Source of the DNA: DATAUD01 sp035511075
GTDB taxonomy: Bacteria; Verrucomicrobiota; Verrucomicrobiia; Limisphaerales; Palsa-1400
Assembly: GCA_035511075.1 (NCBI GenBank)
Contig: DATKFW010000032.1
Coordinates: forward strand, 62,001 to 126,000
DNA length: 64,000 nt
Direction of reading: 5' to 3'
The notes below the pieces were generated by a model. The model was given only the letters and a program-made list of their open reading frames with translations. It ran no database searches and had not been told where the DNA came from. The position numbers and the translations under genes were made by a program. Positions 49,291 to 56,842 of this stretch are shown one piece after another. The stretch's first letter is position 1, and each line of letters starts with the position of its first letter.

Positions 49291-49302
49291 TCTCATGTAT
49301 AA
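49291..49302 (-). promoter_or_regulatory. Possible promoter of the orf118-xis-int operon
   Basis: On the minus strand GATTATACATGAG contains a TATACA-like -10 box, inside a short GTATA...TATAC inverted repeat (spanning roughly 49295-49316). No good -35 is visible, so it may need an activator. Confidence 0.3.
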
Positions 49303-49391
49303 TCCACACTGATATACTGAAACCTGTCATTCCCTGCTGCGCGTTCCTGTGTTGGCATCCGGCTTGCGGCAAACAGGAACGCCAAGCCAAA

Positions 49392-49917
49392 TGCCAACAC
49401 GCGAACGCTCCGCCCCCACAAGTGCCTGGTCGTGAAGTCGCTGGATTCCAGCTTGCGCCCTGTTTGCCCTTCGCAAGATGGAATCCACCGCCATCACCGC
49501 CAGGAAGCTGACGCCACGGGGAAGGCCGCTTTTAGGGTGTCATTTATGGCTGTCCGCTGTCGCGGGGGGTGGAAAATCAGACCGTGCTTTTACTCGCTCT
49601 CCGCCGCCGCGAGCGGCGGCAATCCGGTGTAAATGCGACGCACGAGCCGCGGTGTTCTTTGTTTCACGATTGTTTCAATTTAAAACTTGCTATCAGGATG
49701 CCCGTCGCTCAATGCTCCGAGTGGTTCTTTAACAGTTCAGATTTTGCGTAGCGTTGACCGCTACTCAAAGCCGCAGGAAAGACCCGCCAAGTTTCAAGGG
49801 CACGAACAAGAAACTCTCTTGCAGGTGCCGTAGCGTGTCGCCTCCTGACCGGAGCGCCGGTGTGCGCCCCTCAGGTTTTCTCTGGAGCGAACGGTCAAAT
49901 TTAAAGGAGTCCCAAAT
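49392..49917 (+). ncRNA. Structured untranslated region / long leader before the cargo operon
   Basis: These 526 bases have no gene but several strong stems. At 49442-49487 TGGATTCCA pairs with TGGAATCCA around an inner CTTGCG/CGCAAG stem. At 49603-49620 there is a GCCGCCGC/GCGGCGGC hairpin. Close to the gene come GTAGCG/CGCTAC (49748-49764), GGCAC/GTGCC enclosing CAAGA/TCTTG (49799-49829), and CCTGA/TCAGG enclosing GGAGCGC/GCGCCCC (49844-49875). The last three would form a compact leader ending 30 bases before a good AAAGGAG ribosome site. It could be a riboswitch-like element or a separate RNA; no known family was recognised. Confidence 0.45.
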
Positions 49918-51987
49918 ATGAATCGTCAATCAGCCCTTTTGCATGGAGTCTTTATCGCCGCGATTGGTCTTTGGCTTGCAGTCAACGCCTCAGCACAACT
50001 GCAATTTACGTCAATCTCAAACACCCCTGAAGGGACCATTCAATTGAAATGGGCGAGCATAAGCAAGGAAACCTATGAAATTGACGAAGCCGATACACTG
50101 GAAACGAACGCCCAGGGATCCCTCACTTGGAACGAACTTTACAAAGAATATCCATCTCAAGGCTCAAGTACGTTCTGGCTGGACACCGGGAACTATATTT
50201 CTGTGCCCCCCATCCTCAATCCTAAGTACACGACTAACCGGTTTTATCGCGTCGTCGATCTTGGGCCTGACACCACATCCGACGAGCCGACCGTCTCGAT
50301 CACGTCCCCTGCCAGTGGCTCCACGGTATCTGGGAGTTTGACGATAACGGTTGCCGCCAGCACCGATCAGACCAGCCTTTCGACGTTGCTTTACGTTGAC
50401 GGCCAGGAGATGCCGGTTAGCGCTGGTGGCTCCAATTACGTCATCAACACCTGCGAATGGCTGAATGGTCAGCATATCCTGTTTGCAACTGCCCGATGCA
50501 CCTCGGCACCCGAAGGTGGGGACAATAGCCCGGCAGTCCTGGTCGGACATGCGGTATCCGCATTCGTGCCTGTAACATTTAACAACCTCGTTACCGGTAT
50601 TACCTTTTCGCAGCCGTTCTTTGATCCCACACTTGGCCAAACCCAGTTGGTCACTGCCGTTTTTGCCTCGAATTCAGATTGGACGCTGACAATTATCAAC
50701 GCAGCGAGCAACACCGTGAGAACGGCAACTGGAAGCGGAACCACGATGGCTTTTAACTGGGATGGAACAGGAACTGGAGAAATAAGCTTACCGGCAGGCG
50801 TCTATAATTACCTGATTTCAGCATACACAAACGGACTGGGTTCAGGGGGTAGTGGCACCAATGGAGGAGGAAACGGGGAACCGCCGCCGCCTGGTGGCGA
50901 CGAGGTCTCGCCTGGGTCACCGGCATCGGTCAGTGGGACCGGAATGGAAACAGTTCAACTTCCCCCTGCCCCTGTTCCATTCTTTTATGGAAGGAACGCT
51001 GACGGAACCGAAATTACGACGATGGAGGTTCCTGTGCCTGACAATACAATCGACGAAAGCGCGCTACTTGCAGGCGGGATACATCCTGATGGCGCTCCAT
51101 CGGCCCCCAGTTCGCAATCGGCTCCTGCTGCTCCGGTGCGCCCGCCGACCGCACCGGTCAGAGGCACGGTCGGAACATTTGGGGTGGCATATCAATCCTA
51201 TATAGAAAACGGCGCGGCGGGCTATACGCTAGGCGACCCTCTGAACTGCGAGATTGGCGGCGTCATCAAAATAGAGGGTTTCCCGACCGATGAAAACAAC
51301 AACTTTCCGCCGCTGCCGTCATACGGTCCGCAAGCGAGAAACTTCATCGCCGCAATGAAACAGGGAGGCTGGAACGCCAGCTTTGTGACTGCTGATAATC
51401 AGGTAAGGTCTACTACGATTACAGGCAGCGCAAGCCCTTTCAATCAAGTCAATTTAGGATTGCTCATGCTTCACGGCGTTTACGGCGCTACAGCCGACTA
51501 TTGCTACAACGGCTGCAAACAAATGTACTTTCCGCTCGGAAACCTCTACGGCAGCGCCAGTTGGATTAATATGGGCGACATGAATTTTGGCGGCACGCCC
51601 ACAAACGGGCTTGAGTGGATGGCAATCGAAGCCTGCTTTAGCCTTTACCAGCCCAACTGGACGAGTATGCAAAGCGCAAATATAAAGCCTTATAATAGTA
51701 ACCTCCATTTGCTTTTGGGGGTAAATACAACCAGCTTCACCGATCGAAACCGAGAGGCGCTTTGGGCCCAATACATGCAGTTCGGAAAGACTCCCGGCAG
51801 TCCGATGACAATCCAGGCAGCTTGGTATCAGGCTGCCAGAGATGGGTTTCAATTGAGCAAATTCAGCTACGACGGTACGATAAGCTACGCCGTTGCGGGG
51901 GATGCCAACTGCTCAGGTGATTACTTGTTAACTAATTCGCCTCCGACGGGAACGCAGTTTTATTTCAGCCAGCAAATTTATCCCTAG
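49918..51987 (+). CDS. Large secreted cargo protein with Ig-like and caspase-like (DUF6345-like) domains
   Basis: The 689-residue protein has a signal peptide (GVFIAAIGLWLAVNASAQ). Residues about 120-220 form an Ig-like module (PTVSITSPASGSTVSGSLTI), 225-300 a FlgD/Ig-like module ending ISLPAGVYNYLISAYTN, then a Gly/Pro/Ala-rich linker to about 415. The C-terminal 270 residues contain LGLLMLHGVYG and LEWMAIEACFSLYQ, then NLHLLLGVNTTSF and TIQAAWYQAARDGFQ. A His-Gly and an Ala-Cys in that order resemble caspase/gingipain-type cysteine peptidases and DUF6345. Function is inferred only. The AAAGGAG site 9 bases upstream is unusually strong here. First gene of a three-gene operon. Confidence 0.6.
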   Translation: MNRQSALLHGVFIAAIGLWLAVNASAQLQFTSISNTPEGTIQLKWASISKETYEIDEADTLETNAQGSLTWNELYKEYPSQGSSTFWLDTGNYISVPPILNPKYTTNRFYRVVDLGPDTTSDEPTVSITSPASGSTVSGSLTITVAASTDQTSLSTLLYVDGQEMPVSAGGSNYVINTCEWLNGQHILFATARCTSAPEGGDNSPAVLVGHAVSAFVPVTFNNLVTGITFSQPFFDPTLGQTQLVTAVFASNSDWTLTIINAASNTVRTATGSGTTMAFNWDGTGTGEISLPAGVYNYLISAYTNGLGSGGSGTNGGGNGEPPPPGGDEVSPGSPASVSGTGMETVQLPPAPVPFFYGRNADGTEITTMEVPVPDNTIDESALLAGGIHPDGAPSAPSSQSAPAAPVRPPTAPVRGTVGTFGVAYQSYIENGAAGYTLGDPLNCEIGGVIKIEGFPTDENNNFPPLPSYGPQARNFIAAMKQGGWNASFVTADNQVRSTTITGSASPFNQVNLGLLMLHGVYGATADYCYNGCKQMYFPLGNLYGSASWINMGDMNFGGTPTNGLEWMAIEACFSLYQPNWTSMQSANIKPYNSNLHLLLGVNTTSFTDRNREALWAQYMQFGKTPGSPMTIQAAWYQAARDGFQLSKFSYDGTISYAVAGDANCSGDYLLTNSPPTGTQFYFSQQIYP

Positions 51988-51992
51988 GCGGC

Positions 51993-52955
51993 ATGAAAGC
52001 GGCGGGAGTCTGCATTTTGCTTCAGGTTCTTTGCGCCGCAGGTTATTCCGAGAATCTGCGGTTTAAGCAGTTCGGAACACCTATTCCAGCACGCGCTGAT
52101 CTGGACGTGCGCTGGAATGGGCCTTCCAATGCGTTTCCGGCGAAGCTGTGGATTTATCACCTGCTGCCAGCAAAGTTTTCCGCTGAGACCATCGGCACTT
52201 TGACAGAGCTAGGTTCATTCACGGACAAAGATAGAACTGATTCAGGGGCAACCGAAATGCGCTTTCGCAGCGCTGACAAGGCTCGCAGTTTATACATATC
52301 CTTTCCCCTTGGAGTGATCGATTACGAAGGCGTACCTAAGTACAACCCGACTAATCTGGTCGAAGACATTCCAAGTAAGGAAACGGCGGTCGATCTGACG
52401 CGGCAACTTCTGCCTAAGCTTGGAGTCAGGCTTTCCGACATAGACAAAGAGGAAAACAGCCCGGAACCCGCATTCCATGTGGGCGATTCTGCGATTACGT
52501 TTTTTGTTAATGGCACATTCGTCAGCAACATTGTCGAACGCCGGGTCGGTTTCCGGCGCGCCGTGGACGGCGCGTCATTTCTCAGCGCAGGCTCAGGCGG
52601 CGACGGAGACGTGAAATTCGGGGACCACGGCAAAATAGTCCAGATTTACATTTCGTGGCGTGGGTTGGACCGGGACAAGTCCTGTCCGACTGTTACACTC
52701 GACAAGATCGTCGAGTCGATTCGTAAAGGCCAAGCCGTGCAAGGATTGCTTCCATCCGACGCTCCTGGGATCGACTGGCCGAAGGTGAAAAGCATCACCA
52801 TCAAGAAGGCGTGGCCTTGTTATTACGCCGGGAACCCTCTTGCTCCTTCCGATTGGCTTTATCCGTTTGCGGCGCTCTCAACAACCGTCGATACTGGCCG
52901 CCGGAATGTTGATGTCGAAATCGATTGCCCTATCATCGAAGAAGCTGGGGAATGA
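51993..52955 (+). CDS. Secreted hypothetical protein, paralogue A
   Basis: The 320-residue protein has a short signal (AAGVCILLQVLCAAGYS). It shares a layout with the next gene: WIYHLLPAKFSAETIGTLTE near the start, RQLLPKLGVRLSDI in the middle, ERRVGFRRAVDGASFL and KIVQIYISWRGLDR towards the end. No catalytic motif was found. It starts five bases after the large cargo gene and overlaps the following gene by four (ATGA), so all three are made together and probably exported together. Confidence 0.6.
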   Translation: MKAAGVCILLQVLCAAGYSENLRFKQFGTPIPARADLDVRWNGPSNAFPAKLWIYHLLPAKFSAETIGTLTELGSFTDKDRTDSGATEMRFRSADKARSLYISFPLGVIDYEGVPKYNPTNLVEDIPSKETAVDLTRQLLPKLGVRLSDIDKEENSPEPAFHVGDSAITFFVNGTFVSNIVERRVGFRRAVDGASFLSAGSGGDGDVKFGDHGKIVQIYISWRGLDRDKSCPTVTLDKIVESIRKGQAVQGLLPSDAPGIDWPKVKSITIKKAWPCYYAGNPLAPSDWLYPFAALSTTVDTGRRNVDVEIDCPIIEEAGE

Positions 52956-53953
52956 AAGCTTTTGTGCTCATCGCAATGATTTCGGGGATGGCTTTACCCT
53001 CTATTTGCGGTCCATATGCGTCGATGGAGAAATTCTCTCCCCATTTCTCCACAAATACACCGATTCTCTGGAAAGCAACGAATCAATTGCCCGGGGATTT
53101 TTGGATTTATAGGAGGGTTCTTCCGCATATCTTTTCCGCATCGGTGATTTCCAACGCAATCCTTCTGGCCTCGTTGGAGAAAGGCGGCTTTCCCAAGCCT
53201 TCCGCCAATGACTTTTACGTGCATGAAGATAAGGAACCAAACTACCCTGGCGCGATCTCCTGTTATTTTGGCATTATCCCTGGTGACGCGCATCTGTATT
53301 ATGGCGCGCCCCACCCGGATACCAATTCAACGGAAATTCCAGATGACGAAATTCTCATAAAACGCGCGCGGGACTGTGCATCCCGACTCGGGGTTGATCT
53401 CGCACAGGTCGTTGCGGAGAAGCCAAGTTCCATTTTTAATCGGGATAAGGATTGGCACACGTTGACGAATCAGATTTGTGGCCGCCGCGTCTTTTTGTCG
53501 CGTCAGCTTGACGGAATTACATTTTACGACCACAACGACAACGGATGGAGTGAAGGCTTGAGTTTTGCCCTCAGCAATGGCGGAACAATCAGGTCCTTTT
53601 ATCTGGACTGGCCAGAGGTTAAGCGGGCTGACCGGGGTCAAACGGCCAGCGTTCAGCAAATCATCGCCCTCATACGGGCACATAGAGTCATTGTGCTTCC
53701 CAATGTCGGTGAAGAAACGTATTTTCAGAGGGTCAAAGCGCTGGCAAACGCCAAAACGTTCAGCATCACGAATGTTACTCCGTACTATCTCGACGGTGAG
53801 TTGGGGGACACGAATCAAAATTACGCGCCGCCTAAATACGCAACCCCGATTGCTGAACTGGACGCTGTTGCCGACTTCGGGAACAGTAATGCCGCCGTTC
53901 GGATGTTTTCTTTCATCCTGTCCTCTGACGCGACGAGAGCGCTTACCAAATAG
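52952..53953 (+). CDS. Secreted hypothetical protein, paralogue B
   Basis: The 333-residue protein starts with a signal (AFVLIAMISGMALPSICG). Blocks parallel to paralogue A are WIYRRVLPHIFSASVISNAI, CASRLGVDLAQV, GRRVFLSRQLDGITFY and TIRSFYLDWPEV, so the pair arose by duplication and then diverged widely. It is coupled to paralogue A by an ATGA overlap. The stop is followed by about 200 bases without genes before rep on the other strand. Confidence 0.6.
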   Translation: MKAFVLIAMISGMALPSICGPYASMEKFSPHFSTNTPILWKATNQLPGDFWIYRRVLPHIFSASVISNAILLASLEKGGFPKPSANDFYVHEDKEPNYPGAISCYFGIIPGDAHLYYGAPHPDTNSTEIPDDEILIKRARDCASRLGVDLAQVVAEKPSSIFNRDKDWHTLTNQICGRRVFLSRQLDGITFYDHNDNGWSEGLSFALSNGGTIRSFYLDWPEVKRADRGQTASVQQIIALIRAHRVIVLPNVGEETYFQRVKALANAKTFSITNVTPYYLDGELGDTNQNYAPPKYATPIAELDAVADFGNSNAAVRMFSFILSSDATRALTK

Positions 53954-54156
53954 ATTACCCGCAAATTCACTCTCCACCAGCGGCGTGAAACCATCGCTCG
54001 TGGCATAAGGCGGGCCGGTTTTTGCCGGTCATTCTGGCTGTCTCTTAAAATTACTTTCCCGACTACGCCGTGCGGCCTTTCTGATGAGCACGCTAAAGTC
54101 CCCGCCGTGACACGCAAGCCGAAAAGCGGTTCTCCCCGTAACACCGTTGGTCCCGG

Positions 54157-54621
54157 TCATCCGCGCGAAAGTGTTAAATCTCCCGCATACGCCGGATGAC
54201 GCGGGCCCAAAAGTTTCACGTTCCACCATGAACCTTCTTTCGTGACGTATTTGGCGCAGTAATCGGCGACGTCATCTCGATTATTGACTGGCTCGATCCG
54301 GTTGCGACCATAACGCTCAAACCAAGTTCGCCAGGTTTCGCGCCGCGATTTACTTTTACAATCACACCACAACGCGTGGACATGGTATCCATCCCTTCCT
54401 GGATTTTGTTCCAACGCGTAGAAATACGACACGCCCCACATTTCCCGTTTCATGAACTTTTCGTAACACCGTTGCGCCGACCAAATGGACGCTTCCCATG
54501 CAAATGTCATGTGTGAAATGACCTGCCACGGAGCCAGCGAATGCACCCAATCGCCCATCTCCACGTTCAACTGCGCGACTTTCAACCGCATCGCCGGTTC
54601 AAGATTCCTCGCGTTGTTCAT
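54157..54621 (-). CDS. rep: HUH-type replication initiator (Rep)
   Basis: The 154-residue protein has the two-metal HUH motif in GRDGYHVHALW (His 80 and His 82) and a catalytic tyrosine motif ADYCAKYVTK (Tyr 121, Lys 124), with HMTFAW as likely motif I. Such proteins nick one strand and start rolling-circle replication of small plasmids, ssDNA phages and integrative elements. It is short and closest in pattern to single-stranded phage/plasmid initiators. ATG 54621 is chosen over GTG 54654. A perfect-looking long hairpin 55 bases upstream is a candidate origin. Confidence 0.75.
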   Translation of the reverse strand: MNNARNLEPAMRLKVAQLNVEMGDWVHSLAPWQVISHMTFAWEASIWSAQRCYEKFMKREMWGVSYFYALEQNPGRDGYHVHALWCDCKSKSRRETWRTWFERYGRNRIEPVNNRDDVADYCAKYVTKEGSWWNVKLLGPRHPAYAGDLTLSRG

Positions 54622-54675
54622 ATTTACCCGTGGGCTGATTATTTCTGTACACACCTTTCGGACAAGGATGGGGCA

Positions 54676-54716
54676 GTGGCCGGGCGCACCCGCTAAAGCG
54701 GGTGCATCCCGGCCAC
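54676..54716. other. 41-base hairpin next to rep, candidate replication origin
   Basis: Nine outer pairs (GTGGCCGGG/CCCGGCCAC) and nine inner pairs (GCACCCGCT/AGCGGGTGC) are separated by a small internal bulge and closed by a two-base centre. It lies between orf112 and rep on the element and has no T-run, so it is a better origin or cruciform candidate than a terminator. Confidence 0.5.
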
Positions 54717-54759
54717 TTGCCCTTCTCCCACGAGGCCGCCATGTGTGGCCGCGTTACCA

Positions 54760-55098
54760 CTACTCCAAGGGCAGCGTTGAAACCGCCCGAATCATGACGC
54801 CGTTCTTGGCGTCAAACGTGTTCGGTTCCATCAGGTCGAATTCGATCACCAGCTTTTGCCCGTCTTTGAAGATGCACGGGCATTGCGAAGTGGCTTGTTC
54901 GACTGTCTGGACGCTCCGAGGGCACCAGGTTTGAACCGTCGGTGCCTTCCCGTCGGCACATTGAACTTCGTAAAGGTTCACGATGCCGACGACCTTTTGT
55001 GCCTTGTTCTGAACTTCTTTGTAGCGATGCGCCACAAACTTGGCGATGGCCACACGGCGGCCCGCCAAGAACTGATTAACTGCTTCTGCTTGTTTCAT
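54760..55098 (-). CDS. Hypothetical protein upstream of rep (orf112)
   Basis: The 112-residue protein (MKQAEAVNQFLAGRRVAIAK, later GQKLVIEFDLMEPNTFDAKN) has alternating hydrophobic strands and few helices in its second half, compatible with an OB-fold. A single-strand-binding helper for the HUH Rep would fit the position, but this is inference from context only. Its start overlaps the stop of the 61-residue ORF (ATGA). Confidence 0.55.
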   Translation of the reverse strand: MKQAEAVNQFLAGRRVAIAKFVAHRYKEVQNKAQKVVGIVNLYEVQCADGKAPTVQTWCPRSVQTVEQATSQCPCIFKDGQKLVIEFDLMEPNTFDAKNGVMIRAVSTLPLE

Positions 55099-55280
55099 GT
55101 TTTTCCATTTGGCTTAACTGCGCAACAGGCGACGCCACGGCCTTCGCCGTTGAGGTTCACAACGATCAGTCCTTCGATTTTTCCATCCACGCCGGCCGAG
55201 CGAGCAGAATGGCCGGTTAGTTGCGCGACAGGCAGGCCACGCCTATTGCGAAAGGGAGCATTGACAGTGCGCCGCTTCAT
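55095..55280 (-). CDS. Small conserved ORF of the element right end (orfB)
   Basis: It encodes 61 residues (MKRRTVNAPFRNRRGLPVAQ, GHSARSAGVDGKIEG). A diverged copy of its first half lies in the second right end near 56505-56610 (RRTVNAPFCNRLGQPVAQ), and conservation at protein level supports coding. It overlaps the int tail stop and the orf112 start by four bases each. No function is recognised. Confidence 0.5.
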   Translation of the reverse strand: MKRRTVNAPFRNRRGLPVAQLTGHSARSAGVDGKIEGLIVVNLNGEGRGVACCAVKPNGKT

Positions 55281-55505
55281 TGGTAAAGTTTCGTTGAAGT
55301 GGAACCCATTTCAGCCAGTGCCAGGATTGCAGCTTTGACAGCGGGAAGGAGCGTCGGCCAAGCGTTGATGACCGAAGCCAACTCGGCGGGAACAGGTGCC
55401 ACTTGGTGTCCGACTGCGGTTTGTGAGTCTATTTGTGAGGCTCTTGGCGTAACGGCTTGATTTGCATCAGGCTTTGACAGGTTCAATCCCTGTATCGCGC
55501 ACCAT
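55170..55505. repeat. Right-end direct repeat, copy 1
   Basis: This 336-base right end, including the att core, orfB 5' half and int tail, is repeated at 56488-56786 with scattered substitutions and one deletion of about 36 bases. Confidence 0.85.
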
Positions 55506-55552
55506 CTAATCGGAAACGACCGCCCTGATGCTCTTGGCCGCGTCCGCCCCAT
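55277..55552 (-). CDS. Displaced C-terminal tail of the integrase at the right end
   Basis: The frame reads WCAIQGLNL across the attR core exactly as int does across attL, then continues SKPDANQAVTPRAS, QIDSQTAVGHQVAPV and AELASVINAWPTLLPAVKAA to TGA 55277-55279. In the excised circle this would add 66 residues to integrase. In the chromosome it has no real start of its own (ATG 55552 is outside the element). A second copy at the distal right end keeps AELASVINAWPTL-PxVKAAILA, which argues that the tail is translated in some state. The stop overlaps the orfB start. Confidence 0.55.
   Translation of the reverse strand: MGRTRPRASGRSFPIRWCAIQGLNLSKPDANQAVTPRASQIDSQTAVGHQVAPVPAELASVINAWPTLLPAVKAAILALAEMGSTSTKLYQ
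55477..55505 (+). repeat. attR core of the first element
   Basis: Identical over 29 bases to 47326-47354. The base just before the core differs (G at 55476, C at 47325), which changes the minus-strand codon after the core from stop (TGA) to Ser (TCA). Confidence 0.9.
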
Positions 55553-55740
55553 CCGCGCTCTTTCTCCGGCCAGCGTCCAAAGACGCGCCGTGGAGTTGCT
55601 GACGACGCTGACGGACGCGAATTCGCTGATGGCCGAAAAGTGACTACGAATGTCCCATAATCGGGTAGATGAGTTTTGTGGGGTCTGGTATTTTTATTAT
55701 GAAAGCGTAGTTAGAAGACTAAAAAAAAAGACCAAAAATT

Positions 55741-56427
55741 ATGAAGAGTAGCATCGTTAAATTCTGCTTAGTGGGTATGACAATCGCGAGCGGACTCGCG
55801 TTGGCTGGCGAGGCTCAGGCCACGATTATTACCACGGCAACGCAAACCCCCACTTTTGACCCCACCGATTTTAACAATCCGGGCGGCGGCTATAGTTTTA
55901 ACAATCTCTCACTGCCCGCCGGCACCTCTATTGGAACCACGGTGCTGCAAATTGACATTCCATTGTCAAGCAGTATCACCTTGACCAGCGTGGGCATGGG
56001 GTACAACTACGGCTTTGGCATGGGTGGCCTCGACCCTGAAATCCAGCCTGGCGGCGAAGCGTTCAGCTTTTACATTCAGTTGCTCAACAATGGTTCGGCC
56101 ATTACCCCGAGTTATGCTTATCTCATGGCAAATCCCTATACTTTCGGGTTCACAGAGCCTAATCCGTTTGGTGTTCCCGAGAACAATTTGTATGTCACCA
56201 CCGGCACCGGGTCGCTTGCCTCAAGCCTGACCTTTAATGAAATCGACATTCAGGTTTTTAACTATAGCCAGACCGAAGCTGCAGACAGTTTCGGTGTTTC
56301 GTTGGGGGTCAATGAGCCTCTTAACGCCGTTCCCGAGCCGACAACGCTGATCTCCGGCGCGATGCTGCTGCTGCCGTTTGGATCGAGTGCCCTGCGGCAG
56401 TTGCGCAAGAAATTACAGACGGCTTAA
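55741..56427 (+). CDS. PEP-CTERM sorting-signal protein
   Basis: The 228-residue exported protein has a signal peptide (VGMTIASGLALAGEAQA) and ends with the PEP-CTERM anchor: VPEPTTLISGAMLLLPFG followed by the basic RQLRKKLQ. Such proteins are processed by exosortase and placed on the cell surface or in biofilm matrix. The body is Asn/Gly/Ser-rich with beta character. No exosortase gene is in the window, so it relies on the chromosome. It is the only intact gene between att cores two and three. Confidence 0.8.
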   Translation: MKSSIVKFCLVGMTIASGLALAGEAQATIITTATQTPTFDPTDFNNPGGGYSFNNLSLPAGTSIGTTVLQIDIPLSSSITLTSVGMGYNYGFGMGGLDPEIQPGGEAFSFYIQLLNNGSAITPSYAYLMANPYTFGFTEPNPFGVPENNLYVTTGTGSLASSLTFNEIDIQVFNYSQTEAADSFGVSLGVNEPLNAVPEPTTLISGAMLLLPFGSSALRQLRKKLQTA

Positions 56428-56487
56428 TAAGCGATTCGATTTTTCCGATCTCCGAGAGGCGTTGGCTCTGGCCAGCGCCTTTTTGTT

Positions 56488-56786
56488 TCCTTCGATTTTT
56501 CCATCCACGCCGGACGAGCAGGCAGAATGGCCGGTTAGTTGCGCAACAGGCTGGCCAAGCCTATTACAAAAGGGAGCATTGACAGTGCGCCGCCTCATTG
56601 GTAAACTTCCTCTGAAGTGGAACCCGTGCCAGCCGCGCCAGGATTGCAGCTTTGACATCGGGAATGAGCGTCGGCCAAGCGTTGATGACCGAAGCCAACT
56701 CGGCTGAAACAGGTGCCACTCGGTGCTCGGCTGCGGTTTGATTTGCATCAGGCTTTGACAGGTTCGATCCCTGTATCGCGCACCAT
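56488..56786. repeat. Right-end direct repeat, copy 2
   Basis: A diverged 299-base copy of 55170-55505. The int-tail frame has a one-base deletion soon after AAILA, and orfB is cut after GVDGKIEG, so this copy is decaying. It ends in the third att core. Confidence 0.85.
56758..56786 (+). repeat. Third att core
   Basis: Matches the tRNA-Val att core at 28 of 29 positions (A to G in the T-loop region, at 56766). Confidence 0.85.
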
Positions 56787-56803
56787 TTAAGGAGGGAATT
56801 TTT

Positions 56804-56831
56804 TTGACTTTAGAGTCTTAACGATTAAAAT
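56804..56831 (+). promoter_or_regulatory. Sigma-70-like promoter of the prepilin-like gene
   Basis: TTGACT (56804-56809) and TAAAAT (56826-56831) are 16 bases apart and 11 bases before the ATG at 56843, close to the distal att site. Confidence 0.5.
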
Positions 56832-56842
56832 AAGGTAAAGCT

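Larger units (their letters stand above)
47326..55505. mobile_element. 8.2-kb integrative element in tRNA-Val with int, xis-like and HUH rep genes
   Basis: The element is bounded by 29-bp direct repeats. Left to right it holds int, a small HTH gene, orf118 (all minus), an unusual leader, three plus-strand secreted-protein genes, then rep, orf112, a 61-residue ORF and the displaced tail of int (all minus). No conjugation genes or phage structural genes are seen, so it is an integrative and mobilisable or rolling-circle-replicating element, not a prophage. The cargo is AT-richer than the chromosome. In circular form all minus-strand genes would be contiguous: orf118-xis-int-tail-orfB-orf112-rep. 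Confidence 0.85.
55506..56786. mobile_element. Tandem integrase-less passenger segment with PEP-CTERM gene
   Basis: These 1.28 kb lie between the second and third att cores and carry only a PEP-CTERM gene and a decayed right end. It is either a second related element that lost its left part or a cis-mobilisable passenger that could be moved by the neighbouring integrase. A plus-strand open stretch at about 55513-55641 ending VELLTTLTDANSLMAEK may be the tail of a lost gene. Confidence 0.65.

Noticed and set aside
49748..49875. c-di-GMP (GEMM) riboswitch
   Set aside because: Only a short AAAGCC-like block fits; the preceding GCAAACC stem and the receptor helix are not recognisable.
54676..54716. 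Terminator for orf112
   Set aside because: The stem is long but no T-run follows on either strand; an origin or cruciform fits better.
55478..56786. Extra tRNA genes suggested by the repeated T-arm and CCA sequence
   Set aside because: Only the 3' part of the tRNA is present at 55477 and 56758; no D-arm or anticodon arm precedes it, so they are att copies.
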